DNA from: Arthrobacter ruber
GTDB lineage: Bacteria > Actinomycetota > Actinomycetes > Actinomycetales > Micrococcaceae
Assembly: GCF_002954225.1 (NCBI RefSeq)
Contig: NZ_PPTH01000015.1
Coordinates: forward strand, 310,001-374,000
Reading direction: 5' to 3'
Length of the DNA stretch: 64,000 nt
Shown here: piece by piece, positions 54,009-63,295 of the stretch
Numbering within the stretch: the first letter of the stretch is position 1
Layout: each line of letters opens with the position of its first letter
The notes under the pieces: model-generated
What the model was told of the DNA's origin: nothing
The model's database searches: none
What the model saw: the letters and a program-made list of their open reading frames with translations, nothing else
Translations under genes and position numbers: made by a program

Positions 54009-54018
54009 GGTTGGGGGC

Positions 54019-54789
54019 ATGACCGAACACCTGCCCGTGGCCGTCCTGGGCGCCCGCGGCCGCATGGGCTCCGAGGCCGTGCGAGCCGTCGAGGCCGCTG
54101 CCGACCTGGAGCTCGTCGCGGCCCTCGGCAGCAGCGACCCGCTCGACTCGCTCCTGTCCGCCGGCGCGCGCGTCGTCGTCGACCTCACCGTCCCGGACGC
54201 CACCGTCGGGAACGTGTCCTTCGCCGTCGAGCACGGCATGCATGCCGTGGTCGGAACCACCGGCTGGACGGACGAGCGCCTGACCCGCCTGGAGACGCTG
54301 CTGGCCGGCAGTCCCGGCACGGGCGTGCTGATCGCACCGAACTTCGCCCTCGGCTCCGTGCTCGCCACGGCCTTCGCCGCGGCCGCCGCGCGGTACTTCG
54401 AGTCCGTCGAGATCGTGGAGCTGCACCACCCCGACAAGGTGGACGCGCCCTCCGGCACGGCCGTCCGGACCGCACGGCTCGTCGCCGCCGCCCGCGCAGC
54501 AGCGGGCGTGCCGCAGGCTCCCGACGCGACACGCGAGATGCTCGACGGCGCCCGCGGAGCCGGGATCGACGGCGTCCCGGTGCACTCGGTCCGCCTGCGC
54601 GGGCTCACGGCGCACCAGGAGGTGCTGCTGGGCAGCCCGGGGGAGCAGCTGACCATCCGGCACGACTCCTACGACCGCGCGTCCTTCATGCCCGGCGTGC
54701 TCCTCGGCGTCCGGTCCGTCGCCGACCACCCCGGCCTGACCGTGGGGCTCGACGGCTACCTGGACCTGCCGACCGGCGGGGCCCGGTGA
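54019..54789 (+). CDS. dapB: 4-hydroxy-tetrahydrodipicolinate reductase
   Basis: A 256-residue DapB of the lysine/diaminopimelate pathway. The nucleotide-binding VLGARGRMGSEAVRAVE is at the N terminus, followed by GTTGWTD, APNFALGSVL and the catalytic ELHHPDKVDAPSGTAVRTA (His-His and Lys). It uses NAD(P)H. TAGGGT (54006-54011) ends 7 bases before the ATG, a leaderless-type start. The stop overlaps the next gene. In most actinobacteria dapB follows the M16 gene directly; here the molybdenum cofactor island intervenes. Confidence 0.96.
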   Translation: MTEHLPVAVLGARGRMGSEAVRAVEAAADLELVAALGSSDPLDSLLSAGARVVVDLTVPDATVGNVSFAVEHGMHAVVGTTGWTDERLTRLETLLAGSPGTGVLIAPNFALGSVLATAFAAAAARYFESVEIVELHHPDKVDAPSGTAVRTARLVAAARAAAGVPQAPDATREMLDGARGAGIDGVPVHSVRLRGLTAHQEVLLGSPGEQLTIRHDSYDRASFMPGVLLGVRSVADHPGLTVGLDGYLDLPTGGAR

Positions 54790-55265
54790 CCGCAGTGGAG
54801 TTCTACCGGCAGCATCAGGCCAAGCTCGGCGTCCTGCTCATCACGGCCCTGCTCGTCTTCTGGCTCGCCGTCGCCTTTCAGCGCAGCTTCCTGCTGCTCG
54901 GCGATCCGGAGCCGGTCGCGAAGGCCATCGGAGCCGCCTACCTCCTGCTGCCGTGCATCGGCGCCTGGGCGCTGATCCGCGAACTGCTCTTCGGGGCGCA
55001 GACGCAGCGCATGGCGCGCCGGCTCGAGGCCGAGGGCGGCCTGCCGGTCGACGACCTCCCGAGGACGCCCTCCGGCCGGATCGTGCGCTCCGCCGCGGAC
55101 GCGGCGTTCCCCGCCTACCAGGCGGAGGCCGAGGCGGACCCGGAGAACTGGCGCACCTGGTTCCGTCTCTCGTGCGCCTACGACGCCGCGGGAGACCGCA
55201 AGCGCGCCCGGCGGGCCATGCGCGACGCCGCGAAGCTGTACCGACAGGACGGCGACGGCGCCTGA
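54786..55265 (+). CDS. Membrane protein with TPR-like tail
   Basis: A 159-residue protein. Two helices (about 14-35 and 47-69) are separated by a short loop; the cytoplasmic C terminus contains a TPR-like repeat (ADPENWRTWFRLSCAYDAAG, then DRKRARRAMRDAAKLYRQDG). Function unknown. The GTG overlaps the dapB stop, so it is coupled to dapB. Homologues between dapB and dapA are seen in Arthrobacter relatives as hypothetical proteins (recollection, not searched). Confidence 0.8.
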   Translation: MTAVEFYRQHQAKLGVLLITALLVFWLAVAFQRSFLLLGDPEPVAKAIGAAYLLLPCIGAWALIRELLFGAQTQRMARRLEAEGGLPVDDLPRTPSGRIVRSAADAAFPAYQAEAEADPENWRTWFRLSCAYDAAGDRKRARRAMRDAAKLYRQDGDGA

Positions 55266-55284
55266 CCGGGCAGCCGCCGGGTGG

Positions 55285-56466
55285 TCAGCGCCGCACCTCG
55301 GCGTGGCCCTCGCGCGCGGCGTTCGCGGCACCGGAGGTCAGCAGCTCCAGCGGCCCGCGGGCGTGCAGGCGCTGGAAGAGGATGCCGAGGGCGACCGCGG
55401 CGAGCACCTGCACCCAGAACAGCTGCAGCGGGTCCGGCAGCGGCACGAGCTGGTCCGCCCAGCTCATCACGCAGATGTGCAGGCTGTAGAGGGTCAGCGT
55501 CATGGCCCCGGGAGCCGACAGCGGCAGGAGCGCCTGCGGGAACCGCCGGGTCAGCAGCAGGCACACGGCGACGACGGCGGCGGCCGACCCGGCCACGTGC
55601 ACCAGGTCCAGGGTGGTCCCCGAGTGGGGTGCGCTCACGGCCAGCCACCACCAGGAGCCGGACTGGTCCACGCCGGCGAGCCCGACGTCGAGCATCGCCT
55701 CGAGCGGGTAGCGGCGCCCGTCGGGTGTCTGCAGGAGCGCCGCGAGCCCTCCGCCCGGACCGAGGAGCTGCGCGCTGACGAAACGGGCGCCGACCGCCGC
55801 GATGGTCCCCGCGACGAGCAGGCCCAGCTGCACGCCGAGGCGCGAGAGGTCCAGCCGACCGATCACCATGCCGATCAGGAGGAAGCCGAGCCACTGCAGC
55901 ACCGGGTAGTATCCGGTCAAAAAGACGTCCGCGGCCAGCGTCTGCGGCACGAGGAAGTGCTCGAAGAGGGGATTGCCGCCCACCGACGCCGGGACCACGC
56001 TCCCGGCCACCACCGGGCGCAGCAGGTACGCCGCGACGGGAGCGAGCACCACCCAGCCCGCGGCCCAGGCGGCGAGGGGACCCGTCCGGAGGCCCGTGAA
56101 GGGCAGCGCGAGGAGGAAGAGCACACCGTAGTGGAAGAGGATGATCGCGATGTTCGTCTCGACCCCGCCGAGCACCAGTCCGACCAGGGCGATGATCACG
56201 GCGCGCACCGCGATACCGCGCCGGTCCGCGGACAGCGTCCGGTCGCGGTGCGGGAACCGGCCGCCCGTCAGCAGGGCCAGACCGATCCCGGCGACGACGG
56301 CGAACAGCCCCGACGCGCGTCCCGAGAAGAGCAGGGCCGTCCACGTGGCCTCGGTGGTGCCGGGCGTGTAGAGCGGGAGGACGTGGGTGCTCATCATGCC
56401 GAAGAGCGCCACGCCGCGGGCTGCGTCGATCCCGGTCAGCCGCCGGGGAGCGGACTTCGTGTGCAT
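55285..56466 (-). CDS. DUF1624/HGSNAT-like multi-helix membrane protein
   Basis: A 393-residue protein with about ten transmembrane helices. The N-terminal block LTGIDAARGVALFGMMSTHV is typical of the heparan-glucosaminide acetyltransferase-like (DUF1624) and DUF418 groups. FHYGVLFLLALPF and the C-terminal ALLPLSAPGAMTLTLYSLHI fit as well. It may move acyl groups across the membrane onto a surface polymer; no target is visible. The ATG of MHTKS is chosen; a longer reading runs into the dapA promoter. It reads against its neighbours and sits between the dapB and dapA genes. Confidence 0.8.
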   Translation of the reverse strand: MHTKSAPRRLTGIDAARGVALFGMMSTHVLPLYTPGTTEATWTALLFSGRASGLFAVVAGIGLALLTGGRFPHRDRTLSADRRGIAVRAVIIALVGLVLGGVETNIAIILFHYGVLFLLALPFTGLRTGPLAAWAAGWVVLAPVAAYLLRPVVAGSVVPASVGGNPLFEHFLVPQTLAADVFLTGYYPVLQWLGFLLIGMVIGRLDLSRLGVQLGLLVAGTIAAVGARFVSAQLLGPGGGLAALLQTPDGRRYPLEAMLDVGLAGVDQSGSWWWLAVSAPHSGTTLDLVHVAGSAAAVVAVCLLLTRRFPQALLPLSAPGAMTLTLYSLHICVMSWADQLVPLPDPLQLFWVQVLAAVALGILFQRLHARGPLELLTSGAANAAREGHAEVRR

Positions 56467-56579
56467 CCCGCCATGGTCCCACAGGCGCCCCGGCCCGGCC
56501 TGTGCCCGACCCCTGCCAGGATGCGCCGGGCGGGGTGCCCTTGCCGCCGCCCACCCCGCGAACGGGTAACGTTTCACCC

Positions 56580-57518
56580 ATGGCTGACACCCCCTCGCGC
56601 ACCCTCCCGTTCGGTTCCCTCGTGACGGCGATGGTCACACCGTTCACCGCCGACGGCGCCGTCGACTTCGACGCGACGGCCGCCCTCGCCGCCCGGCTCG
56701 TCGACGACGGCTGCGACGGTCTGGTGGTCTCCGGCACCACCGGGGAGACCTCCACGCTGGAGGACTCCGAGAAGGAGGACCTCTACCGCGTGGTCGTCGA
56801 GACGGTGGGGGACCGTGCCCGCGTCATCGCCGGCACGGGCACGAACCACACCTCGCACTCCGTCGAGATGGCCCGGCGAGCCGAGCGGGCCGGTGCCCAC
56901 GCGCAGCTGGTCGTGACGCCGTACTACAACAAGCCCACGCAGTCCGGCGTGCTGGCACACTTCGAGGCGGTCGCCGCCGCGACCGACCTGCCGATCATGA
57001 TCTACGACATCCCCGGCCGGTCCGCCATCCCCATCACCACCGAGACGATGCTCCGGCTCGCCGAGAACCCCAGGATCGGTGCCCTGAAGGACGCGAAGGC
57101 CGACTTCGGCGCCATCACGCAGGTCCTCGCCGCCACCGACCTCGACGTCTACTCCGGTGACGACGGCCTCACCCTCCCGTGGATGGCCGCGGGCGCCGTC
57201 GGCGTCGTCAGCGTCACCGCGCACGTCGCGACCACCGCCTTCCGGGCGCTCGTCGACGCCGCGGCAGCGGGCGACTTCGTCGAGGCGCGCCGGGTCCACT
57301 TCGAGCTCGACCCCGTGATCCGCGCCGTCATGACGCACATCCCGGGCGCCATCTCCGCCAAGCACATCCTGCACCTGCAGGGGGTGCTGCCGAACGCCGT
57401 CGTGCGACTGCCCCTCGTGGAGCCCGATGCGCGCGAAATGGAGCCGGTCCTCGCCGACCTCACCGAGGCCGGGTGGGACCTGTCCGCCCTCGGGGTCCGG
57501 CGGGACGCGCGGGCATGA
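56580..57518 (+). CDS. dapA: 4-hydroxy-tetrahydrodipicolinate synthase
   Basis: A 312-residue DapA, first committed step of the lysine/DAP branch (pyruvate plus aspartate semialdehyde). The Schiff-base lysine is Lys170 (IGALKDAKAD), with the phenolic Tyr142 (IYDIPGRSAI) and the SGTTGETSTL block. TAACGT (56567-56572) ends 7 bases before the ATG and there is no ribosome-binding site, so the mRNA is probably leaderless. Its stop overlaps the RNase J start. Confidence 0.96.
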   Translation: MADTPSRTLPFGSLVTAMVTPFTADGAVDFDATAALAARLVDDGCDGLVVSGTTGETSTLEDSEKEDLYRVVVETVGDRARVIAGTGTNHTSHSVEMARRAERAGAHAQLVVTPYYNKPTQSGVLAHFEAVAAATDLPIMIYDIPGRSAIPITTETMLRLAENPRIGALKDAKADFGAITQVLAATDLDVYSGDDGLTLPWMAAGAVGVVSVTAHVATTAFRALVDAAAAGDFVEARRVHFELDPVIRAVMTHIPGAISAKHILHLQGVLPNAVVRLPLVEPDAREMEPVLADLTEAGWDLSALGVRRDARA

Positions 57519-59215
57519 GCGAGCACGGCGGTACGGGACCGGCCCTGCGCGAGCTGCCACCCGCCCTCGAGCCGGGCACCCTGCGGGTGGTGCCGCTGGG
57601 CGGCCTCGGCGAAATCGGCCGGAACATGGCGGTCTTCGAGATCCACGGCAAGCTGCTGATCGTCGACTGCGGCGTCCTGTTCCCCGAGGAGAACCAGCCC
57701 GGCGTGGACCTCATCCTGCCGGACTTCTCCTACATCGAGGACCGGCTCGACGACGTCGTCGGCCTGGTCCTCACGCACGGCCACGAGGACCACATCGGCG
57801 CGGTCCCGTACCTGCTGCGCCTGAAGGCCGACATCCCGATCATCGGCTCGCAGCTGACGCTCGCGCTCATCGAGGCGAAGCTGCAGGAGCACCGCATCCG
57901 GCCGTACACGCTCACGGTCTCCGAGGGGCAGATCGAACAGCTCGGACCGTTCGAGTGCGAGTTCGTCGCCGTCAACCACTCCATCCCCGACGCCCTCGCG
58001 GTGTTCCTGCGCACCGAGGCCGGCACGGTCCTGCACACGGGCGACTTCAAGATGGACCAGCTGCCCCTGGACGGCCGCATCACCGACCTGCGTGCCTTCG
58101 CCCGCCTCGGCGAGGAGGGCGTGGACCTGTTCATGGTGGACTCCACGAACGCCGACGTGCCCGGCTTCACCACCGCCGAACGCGAGATCGGGCCGGTCCT
58201 CGAGAACCTGTTCGGCCAGGTGAGGAAACGCATCATCGTGGCGTCCTTCTCCTCCCACGTGCACCGCGTGCAGCAGGTGCTCGATGCCGCGCACGCCCAC
58301 GGGCGCTTCGTCTGCTTCGCCGGGCGCTCGATGGTGCGCAACATGGCGATCGCCGAGAAGCTCGGCTACCTGAAGGTCCCGGCCGGGATCCTCGTGGACA
58401 TCAAGAACGTCGACGACCTGCCCGACGACCGCGTGGTCCTGATGTCCACCGGCTCCCAGGGCGAGCCCATGGCGGCGCTGTCGCGCATGGCCAACGGCGA
58501 CCACCGCATCACGGTGGGCCGCGGCGACACCGTGATCCTGGCGTCGTCGCTGATCCCCGGCAACGAGAACGCGGTGTACCGCGTGATCAACGGGCTCCTG
58601 AAGCTCGGCGCCGACGTCATCCACAAGGGCAACGCGAAGGTTCACGTCTCCGGCCACGCCGCCGCCGGGGAGCTGCTCTACTGCTACAACATCCTGCGGC
58701 CGAGGAACGTCATGCCGGTGCACGGCGAGACGCGGCACCTCATCGCCAACGGCCGGCTCGCGGAGCAGACGGGCGTTCCGGCGTCGAACGTCCTGCTCAC
58801 CGAGGACGGCTCGGTCATCGACCTCGTGGACGGCACGGCCCGCGTGGTGGGCGCCGTGGAGTGCGGCTACGTGTACGTGGACGGCTCCAGCGTCGGCGAG
58901 ATCACGGACGCCGACCTCAAGGACCGGCGCATCCTCGGCGAGGAGGGCTTCATCTCGATCATCACGGTCGTGAACCGCACCACCGGGAAGATCGTCTCGG
59001 GCCCGGACATCCATGCCCGCGGCTTCGCCGAGGACGACTCCGTGTTCGACGAGATCACGCCGAAGATCAGCGCGGCCCTCGAGGACGCCGTGACGAACAC
59101 CACCGACCACACCACGTACCAGCTGCAGCAGGTGGTCCGGCGCACCGTCGGCACGTGGGTCAACCGCCGCTACCGCAGGCGTCCCATGATCATCCCGGTG
59201 GTCCTCGAGGCCTGA
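57515..59215 (+). CDS. rnj: Ribonuclease J
   Basis: A 566-residue metallo-beta-lactamase/beta-CASP RNase with 5'-3' exo- and endonuclease activity. The metal site is in THGHEDHIGA (His88, His90, Asp92, His93). Beta-CASP motifs follow (HTGDFKMDQ, VDSTNADVPG, ASFSSHVHRVQQ, STGSQGEP, HVSGHAAAGEL), then the C-terminal domain. The ATG overlaps the dapA stop, an arrangement shared with Mycobacterium and Streptomyces. It is the main partner of RNase E and PNPase for RNA turnover. Confidence 0.96.
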   Translation: MSEHGGTGPALRELPPALEPGTLRVVPLGGLGEIGRNMAVFEIHGKLLIVDCGVLFPEENQPGVDLILPDFSYIEDRLDDVVGLVLTHGHEDHIGAVPYLLRLKADIPIIGSQLTLALIEAKLQEHRIRPYTLTVSEGQIEQLGPFECEFVAVNHSIPDALAVFLRTEAGTVLHTGDFKMDQLPLDGRITDLRAFARLGEEGVDLFMVDSTNADVPGFTTAEREIGPVLENLFGQVRKRIIVASFSSHVHRVQQVLDAAHAHGRFVCFAGRSMVRNMAIAEKLGYLKVPAGILVDIKNVDDLPDDRVVLMSTGSQGEPMAALSRMANGDHRITVGRGDTVILASSLIPGNENAVYRVINGLLKLGADVIHKGNAKVHVSGHAAAGELLYCYNILRPRNVMPVHGETRHLIANGRLAEQTGVPASNVLLTEDGSVIDLVDGTARVVGAVECGYVYVDGSSVGEITDADLKDRRILGEEGFISIITVVNRTTGKIVSGPDIHARGFAEDDSVFDEITPKISAALEDAVTNTTDHTTYQLQQVVRRTVGTWVNRRYRRRPMIIPVVLEA

Positions 59216-59312
59216 TCCGGGGTATCCGCCGCCTCCTTCCGCCCGGTCGCCCCGATCCGTCAGGAACCGGAGATCCGTCGGTTCGGATGCGCCGTCCGGT
59301 ACCGTGAAGGGC

Positions 59313-62204
59313 ATGGCCACTCGAACGACCCCTGCCCCGCGGGGCCAGCACCAGACCCGCAGCAGGGGAGCGTCCGCCGTCGGCGCGGCCCCCCGGACCA
59401 AGGCAGCAGGAGGGTCCTCGGCGAAGGGGAGTGCGCGTCCCCCGGCGAAGTCCCGGCAGGCGCCGGCCCCGCCGGAGCCCCGGCACGAGGACCGCCCCGC
59501 GCTCCCGCTGAGGGCCGTCCAGGCCGTCTGGATGGGCATGGCGGGCGCCGCCGCGTCCGGCGTCCGGGTCTTCGGGCACGCCGTCACCCCTGAGCGGGAG
59601 CTGCGCCGCGACGGCTCCGGCTTCTTCCTCCTCCTGCTCGCCCTCGCCGTCGCCGCCGTCGAGTGGTGGGCACTGACGGGCCTGCCCGCCGACATCGTGC
59701 ACGCCGCGGCCGGCGGCACCTTCGGCTGGATGGCCCTGCTCCTGCCGTTCCTGCTCGGTATCGGCGCCGTGCGCCTCTTCCGGTACCCGGAGCGCCACCG
59801 GGCCAACAACCGCATCAGCATCGGCCTGCTCGTCATCCTCTTCGCCGGATCGGGCATCGCGCACCTCGTCGGTGGGGGGCCCGCCCTCTCGGACGGGCTC
59901 GACGCGCTCTGGCGAGCCGGCGGCGTGGTGGGCTTCCTCACGGCCGGTCCCCTCAGCTCCGTCCTCACGGCGTGGCCCGTCGGCGTCCTGCTCGCCCTCG
60001 TGGTCCTCCTCGGCCTGCTGATCGTCACCGCGACGCCCTTCCGCCACATCCCCGCCCGCCTGCGTTCGCTCTACGAGCACCTGATGGGCCAGGACCCCGA
60101 CGACGCCGGCCACAAGCGCGACGACGGGCACGACCAGAGCTACCTCTACGAGACGCACGGTGCCACGGCCAAGCCGGAGCCGAAGAAGCGCAAGCGCCTG
60201 TTCGGCAAGGACAGGACCGACGAACCCTTCGACGCCGAGCACGGCGCAGGCGCGGATGACGCCGACGGCTACGTGGGCGACGAGGCGTTCGAGCGCGCCG
60301 TCATCGAGGACGAGGAGCGCCGGGCCCGCGAGGCCGAGGCGGCCGTTCCCCCCGGCGTCCGTCGCCCCACCAAGCAGGAACTGGCCGCCGAGGAGCTCAA
60401 GCGCTCCTCGACCAGCCGCCGGCCCGCGGCACCGGCACCGGAGCGCGCCCCCGAGGGGGCCACCGAGGCGATCGACGTCGTCCCCGCCGCGAAGGCGCTC
60501 ATCGTCCCCTCCACCCCCGTGCAGCCGCAGGTCCCGCCGACTCCCATCCCGCAGCGCACCGAGCAGCTCCAGCTCGCCGGCGACGTCGCGTACACGCTGC
60601 CGCCGTCGGACTACCTGCCGGCCGGCACGCCGCCGAAGGAACGCTCGGAGGCCAACGACGCCGTCGTCGCCGCCCTGACCCACACCCTCGACCAGTTCAA
60701 CGTGGACGCCAAGGTGACGGGCTTCTCCCGTGGCCCCACGGTGACGCGCTACGAGATCGAGCTCGCCCCGGGCACCAAGGTGGAGCGCGTCACGGCCCTG
60801 TCGAAGAACATCTCCTACGCCGTCGCGAGCTCCGACGTCCGGATCCTCTCGCCCATCCCCGGCAAGTCCGCCATCGGCATCGAGATCCCCAACACCGACC
60901 GCGAGACGGTGTCGCTCGGCGACGTGCTGCGCTCCGGCAACGCCCGGAAGACCGAGCACCCGATGGTCATGGGCGTGGGCAAGGACGTCGAGGGCGGGTT
61001 CGTCGTCGCGAACCTCGCCAAGATGCCCCACCTGCTCGTGGCCGGAGCCACGGGTGCCGGCAAGTCGTCCTTCGTGAACTCGATGATCACGTCCATCCTC
61101 ATGCGTTCCACGCCCGACGAGGTGCGCATGGTCATGGTCGACCCCAAGCGCGTGGAGCTGACGGCCTACGAGGGCGTACCGCACCTGATCACCCCGATCA
61201 TCACGAACCCCAAGAAGGCCGCCGAGGCGCTGCAGTGGGTGGTCCGGGAGATGGACACCCGCTACGACGACCTCGCGAACTTCGGGTACAAGCACATCGA
61301 CGACTTCAACAAGGCGGTCCGCAACGGGAAGGTCGTCCCGCCCGAGGGCTCCAAGCGCGTCGTGCGCCCCTACCCGTACCTCCTGGTCATCGTGGACGAG
61401 CTCGCCGACCTCATGATGGTCGCGCCGCGCGACGTCGAGGACTCCATCGTCAGGATCACGCAGCTCGCGCGCGCCGCCGGCATCCACCTCGTGCTCGCCA
61501 CGCAGCGGCCGTCCGTCGACGTCGTCACCGGCCTGATCAAGGCGAACGTCCCGTCCCGCATGGCGTTCGCGACGTCGTCCGTCACCGACTCCCGCGTGGT
61601 CCTCGACCAGCCGGGCGCCGAGAAGCTGATCGGTCAGGGCGACGCCCTCTTCCTGCCCATGGGCGCCTCCAAGCCCATGCGCGTCCAGGGTGCCTGGGTC
61701 ACCGAGTCCGAGATCCACCGCGTCGTCGAGCACGTCAAGGGCCAGCTCCAGGCCACCTACCGCGAGGACGTGGCGGTCGAGGCGCCGAAGAAGCAGATCG
61801 ACGACGACATCGGGGACGACCTCGACGTCCTGCTGCAGGCCACCGAGCTGGTGGTCACCACGCAGTTCGGGTCCACGTCGATGCTGCAGCGCAAGCTGCG
61901 GGTCGGATTCGCGAAGGCCGGGCGGCTCATGGACCTCCTCGAGTCCCGCGGCGTCGTCGGCCCGTCCGAGGGCTCCAAGGCCCGCGACGTGCTGGTCAAG
62001 CCCGACGACCTCGAGCCGGTGCTTGCGGCCATGCGCGGCGACGAGCCGGTGGCCCAGCCGCGCCCCCCACAGGCGCCGGTGGACCTCGTGGCCGAGGACC
62101 TCGCCTCCAGGCCGCAGGCCGTCGACTACTACGACGGCGCGGATGCGACCGGGGGGTCCGCCGACGAGGACGGCGAGGACGCCTGGAACCTCACCGGCAG
62201 GTAG
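59313..62204 (+). CDS. ftsK: DNA translocase FtsK
   Basis: A 963-residue FtsK/SpoIIIE translocase. A basic, alanine/proline-rich N-terminal arm is followed by four helices (about 95-250), a charged linker, and the motor. Walker A is GATGAGKS (578-585) and Walker B LLVIVDELADLM. The C-terminal winged-helix gamma domain (about 825-890, QFGSTSMLQRKLRVGFAKAG) reads chromosome KOPS sites. It moves the terminus DNA at division and activates XerCD. The ATG is preceded by TACCGT (59300-59305) with a 7-base gap, hence probably leaderless. A GTG three codons earlier is unlikely. Confidence 0.95.
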   Translation: MATRTTPAPRGQHQTRSRGASAVGAAPRTKAAGGSSAKGSARPPAKSRQAPAPPEPRHEDRPALPLRAVQAVWMGMAGAAASGVRVFGHAVTPERELRRDGSGFFLLLLALAVAAVEWWALTGLPADIVHAAAGGTFGWMALLLPFLLGIGAVRLFRYPERHRANNRISIGLLVILFAGSGIAHLVGGGPALSDGLDALWRAGGVVGFLTAGPLSSVLTAWPVGVLLALVVLLGLLIVTATPFRHIPARLRSLYEHLMGQDPDDAGHKRDDGHDQSYLYETHGATAKPEPKKRKRLFGKDRTDEPFDAEHGAGADDADGYVGDEAFERAVIEDEERRAREAEAAVPPGVRRPTKQELAAEELKRSSTSRRPAAPAPERAPEGATEAIDVVPAAKALIVPSTPVQPQVPPTPIPQRTEQLQLAGDVAYTLPPSDYLPAGTPPKERSEANDAVVAALTHTLDQFNVDAKVTGFSRGPTVTRYEIELAPGTKVERVTALSKNISYAVASSDVRILSPIPGKSAIGIEIPNTDRETVSLGDVLRSGNARKTEHPMVMGVGKDVEGGFVVANLAKMPHLLVAGATGAGKSSFVNSMITSILMRSTPDEVRMVMVDPKRVELTAYEGVPHLITPIITNPKKAAEALQWVVREMDTRYDDLANFGYKHIDDFNKAVRNGKVVPPEGSKRVVRPYPYLLVIVDELADLMMVAPRDVEDSIVRITQLARAAGIHLVLATQRPSVDVVTGLIKANVPSRMAFATSSVTDSRVVLDQPGAEKLIGQGDALFLPMGASKPMRVQGAWVTESEIHRVVEHVKGQLQATYREDVAVEAPKKQIDDDIGDDLDVLLQATELVVTTQFGSTSMLQRKLRVGFAKAGRLMDLLESRGVVGPSEGSKARDVLVKPDDLEPVLAAMRGDEPVAQPRPPQAPVDLVAEDLASRPQAVDYYDGADATGGSADEDGEDAWNLTGR

Positions 62205-62213
62205 CCTGAGACG

Positions 62214-62801
62214 GTGAACAGCTCCCCGAGCCCGGCGGTGCCGGTCCTGAACATCGCGAACGTCCTCACGGTCGTGCGCATCCTGCTGGTCCCCTTCTTC
62301 ATCTGGTTCCTGCTGCTCGACGACGGGCGCGCCGGGCTGTTCCGCTGGCTCGCCGTCCTCACCTTCGTGGTCGCGATCTACACGGACAAGCTCGACGGCG
62401 ACCTGGCCCGCAGCAGGGGGCTCATCACGGACTTCGGCAAGATCGCCGACCCGATCGCCGACAAGCTGCTCATCGGATCCGCCCTGGTGCTGCTGTCGGT
62501 CCTGGGCGAGCTCTGGTGGTGGGTGACCGTCGTCATCCTCGTCCGCGAGGTGGGCATCACGCTGTTGCGCTTCGCCGTGATCCGGTACGGCGTCATGCCG
62601 GCCTCTCGCGGCGGCAAGCTCAAGACCGTGGTCCAGACCGTCGCCATCCTGCTGTTCCTGATCCCGCTGCAGGCCCTCGTGGGGGACTGGGCGTGGTGGG
62701 TCGCCGCGGCCGTCATGGCGGCCGCCGTCGCCATCACCGTGGTGACCGGCGTCGACTACATCGTCCAGGCGATCCGGTTGCGGGCGAGCGCCCGCAAGTG
62801 A
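62214..62801 (+). CDS. pgsA: CDP-diacylglycerol-glycerol-3-phosphate phosphatidyltransferase
   Basis: A 195-residue CDP-alcohol phosphatidyltransferase of the PgsA type. The family motif D-G-x2-A-R-x8-G-x3-D-x3-D is exact (Asp61, Gly62, Ala65, Arg66, Gly75, Asp79, Asp83). Helices are at about 14-36, 42-58, 85-106, 140-160 and 165-190. It makes phosphatidylglycerol phosphate, the route to PG and cardiolipin. The GTG is 6 bases after TAGCCT (62202-62207), itself overlapping the ftsK stop. The stop overlaps the CinA gene. Confidence 0.94.
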   Translation: MNSSPSPAVPVLNIANVLTVVRILLVPFFIWFLLLDDGRAGLFRWLAVLTFVVAIYTDKLDGDLARSRGLITDFGKIADPIADKLLIGSALVLLSVLGELWWWVTVVILVREVGITLLRFAVIRYGVMPASRGGKLKTVVQTVAILLFLIPLQALVGDWAWWVAAAVMAAAVAITVVTGVDYIVQAIRLRASARK

Positions 62802-63295
62802 CGGCGGTGCGGCCGGCATCGGACGTCGTCGCCCTCGCGGCGCGGCGGGGACTCACGGTGGCCACGGCCGAGTCGCTCACGGCGGGGATGGTCGCCGCAG
62901 CCCTCGCCGAGGTGCCGGGCGCCTCGTCCGTGCTGCAGGGCGGCATAGTGGCATATCAGGTGTCCGTCAAGCAGAACCTCCTGGGGGTCGATGCGCAGCT
63001 CCTCGCGAGCGCCGGTGCCGTGGATGCCCGCGTCGCCGCGGCGATGGCGGAGGGGGCGCGGTCCGCGCTCTCGGCCGACATCGGTATCGCGACCACCGGC
63101 GTCGCCGGCCCGTCGGCGCACGAGGGCAAGCCCGTCGGCACCGTGTTCACGGCGGTCTCGAGCGCCGAGGGCACGGAATCGTTCGAACACCACTTCGCCG
63201 GGACCCGCGACGAGATCAGGGCCGCTTCGCGGGATGCCGTGCTCGGCGAGCTCCTCGGAGCACTGTCCAGGGGAACAAACGGCGGGCAGGGGTAG
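62798..63295 (+). CDS. cinA: CinA C-terminal nicotinamide-nucleotide amidohydrolase
   Basis: A 165-residue protein that is only the C-terminal CinA domain (PncC type). The active-site region is TVATAESLTAGMVAAALAEV, then GGIVAYQVSVKQNLLGVD and TGVAGPSAHEGKPVGTVF. It removes the amide of NMN for NAD recycling. The N-terminal MoCF-like domain of long CinA forms is absent, which is the usual actinobacterial layout. The GTG overlaps the pgsA stop. Its last codons hold the -35 of the likely clgR promoter. Confidence 0.93.
   Translation: MTAVRPASDVVALAARRGLTVATAESLTAGMVAAALAEVPGASSVLQGGIVAYQVSVKQNLLGVDAQLLASAGAVDARVAAAMAEGARSALSADIGIATTGVAGPSAHEGKPVGTVFTAVSSAEGTESFEHHFAGTRDEIRAASRDAVLGELLGALSRGTNGGQG

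Noticed and set aside
59190-62819. A 1209-codon open frame on the minus strand opposite ftsK and pgsA
   Set aside because: It is a by-product of the strong third-position GC bias of the plus-strand genes. Its translation is a string of Arg, Gly, Asp, Val and His without domains, whereas the plus strand encodes FtsK and PgsA with full motifs.
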